Both the position numbers and the translations under genes were made by a program. This document shows positions 63,823 through 64,000 of a stretch of 64,000 bases of DNA, one piece after another. Each line of letters begins with the position of its first letter. The stretch's first letter is position 1. Source of the DNA: Deltaproteobacteria bacterium (lineage in GTDB: Bacteria > Desulfobacterota > DSM-4660 > Desulfatiglandales > Desulfatiglandaceae); NCBI GenBank assembly GCA_019307945.1, contig JAFDIS010000011.1, positions 1 to 64,000 on the forward strand. Reading direction: 5' to 3'. The notes under the pieces are model-generated. The model saw nothing but the letters and a program-made list of their open reading frames with translations. It had not been told where the DNA came from and ran no database searches.

Positions 63823-64000
63823 GTTTTTCCCTTTCATCGGCTGTCGCAGGATACCCTGCATGGAGGCAGGGCGGAGTGCTTTTGGCACCCGCTTCGGTTC
63901 GATGCGGCCCTAACGCCAGGCGGATGGCCGCGCCGGAACTCTGGCGAAGACGGGGCATAGTATGGGGACCACGGTTTTACCCGCAGGGCTCCATGTTGGG

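Noticed and set aside
1-64000. CRISPR arrays, rRNA genes, phage or integrase genes, complete insertion sequences
   Set aside because: No regularly spaced repeats, rRNA sequence, integrase or transposase frames were found.

Overview
The window is about 60% G+C bacterial chromosome and almost certainly comes from a sulfate-reducing member of the Desulfobacterota (former Deltaproteobacteria). The evidence is a complete dsrMKJOP operon, a tetraheme cytochrome c3 beside a Tat-exported [NiFe] hydrogenase, heterodisulfide-reductase-like proteins, a Wolinella-type fumarate reductase, and a heavy load of CoA-ester, ETF and TRAP/Liv transport genes. I do not assign a genus.

Layout. 1-1.3 kb: end of an RND efflux permease plus a small coupled gene. 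1.4-4.7 kb (-): frdCAB. 5.2-10.9 kb (+): an RsbRD-domain protein and dsrMKJOP, with a clear sigma70-type promoter, a 28-nt C homopolymer after dsrP and a terminator. 11.7-12.4 kb: a two-cluster ferredoxin (+) and cytochrome c3 (-). 12.6-16.5 kb (-): hynB-hynA, a truncated RND/MMPL N-terminus, hyaD and hypC. 16.8-21.2 kb (-): a 1478-residue HdrA-GltD-HdrA fusion whose N-terminal exon-like segment is joined through an in-frame TGA that is very probably selenocysteine. It faces divergent hdrC-hdrB (21.9-23.2 kb, +) across a 622-bp region carrying two pairs of 11-bp tandem repeats and a hairpin element. 23.4-24.9 kb: glycerol kinase. 25.0-29.7 kb (-): a 1576-residue protein of unknown function. 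29.7-36.6 kb (-): livK-livG-acyl-CoA ligase-livH-livM-livF, divergent from a TetR regulator and etfBA (36.8-39.4 kb, +). 39.5-47.7 kb: tRNA-Met, fabD, a radical SAM protein, citrate synthase and small conserved genes, with an ABC-exporter remnant. 47.8-51.2 kb: two diguanylate cyclases and a MinD/FlhG-like ATPase around a decayed stretch. 51.5-57.4 kb: enoyl-CoA hydratase, myo-inositol-phosphate synthase, DUF6178, M48 protease. 57.9 kb: rubrerythrin. 58.9-63.8 kb (-): acyl-CoA dehydrogenase, biotin-type carboxyltransferase and TRAP permeases.

How it fits together (inference). Periplasmic H2 oxidation by HynAB can feed cytochrome c3 and, through DsrJ or other membrane cytochromes, the quinone pool and DsrMKJOP, which drives sulfite reduction. 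The Hdr proteins and ferredoxin would handle cytoplasmic low-potential electrons, possibly by flavin bifurcation with NAD(P)H through the GltD-like module. Organic acids imported by the Liv and TRAP systems would be activated to CoA esters and oxidised by acyl-CoA dehydrogenase and ETF, with citrate synthase and fumarate reductase/succinate dehydrogenase closing the carbon cycle. The most notable signal is the Sec-dependent HdrA fusion together with its shared divergent control region.
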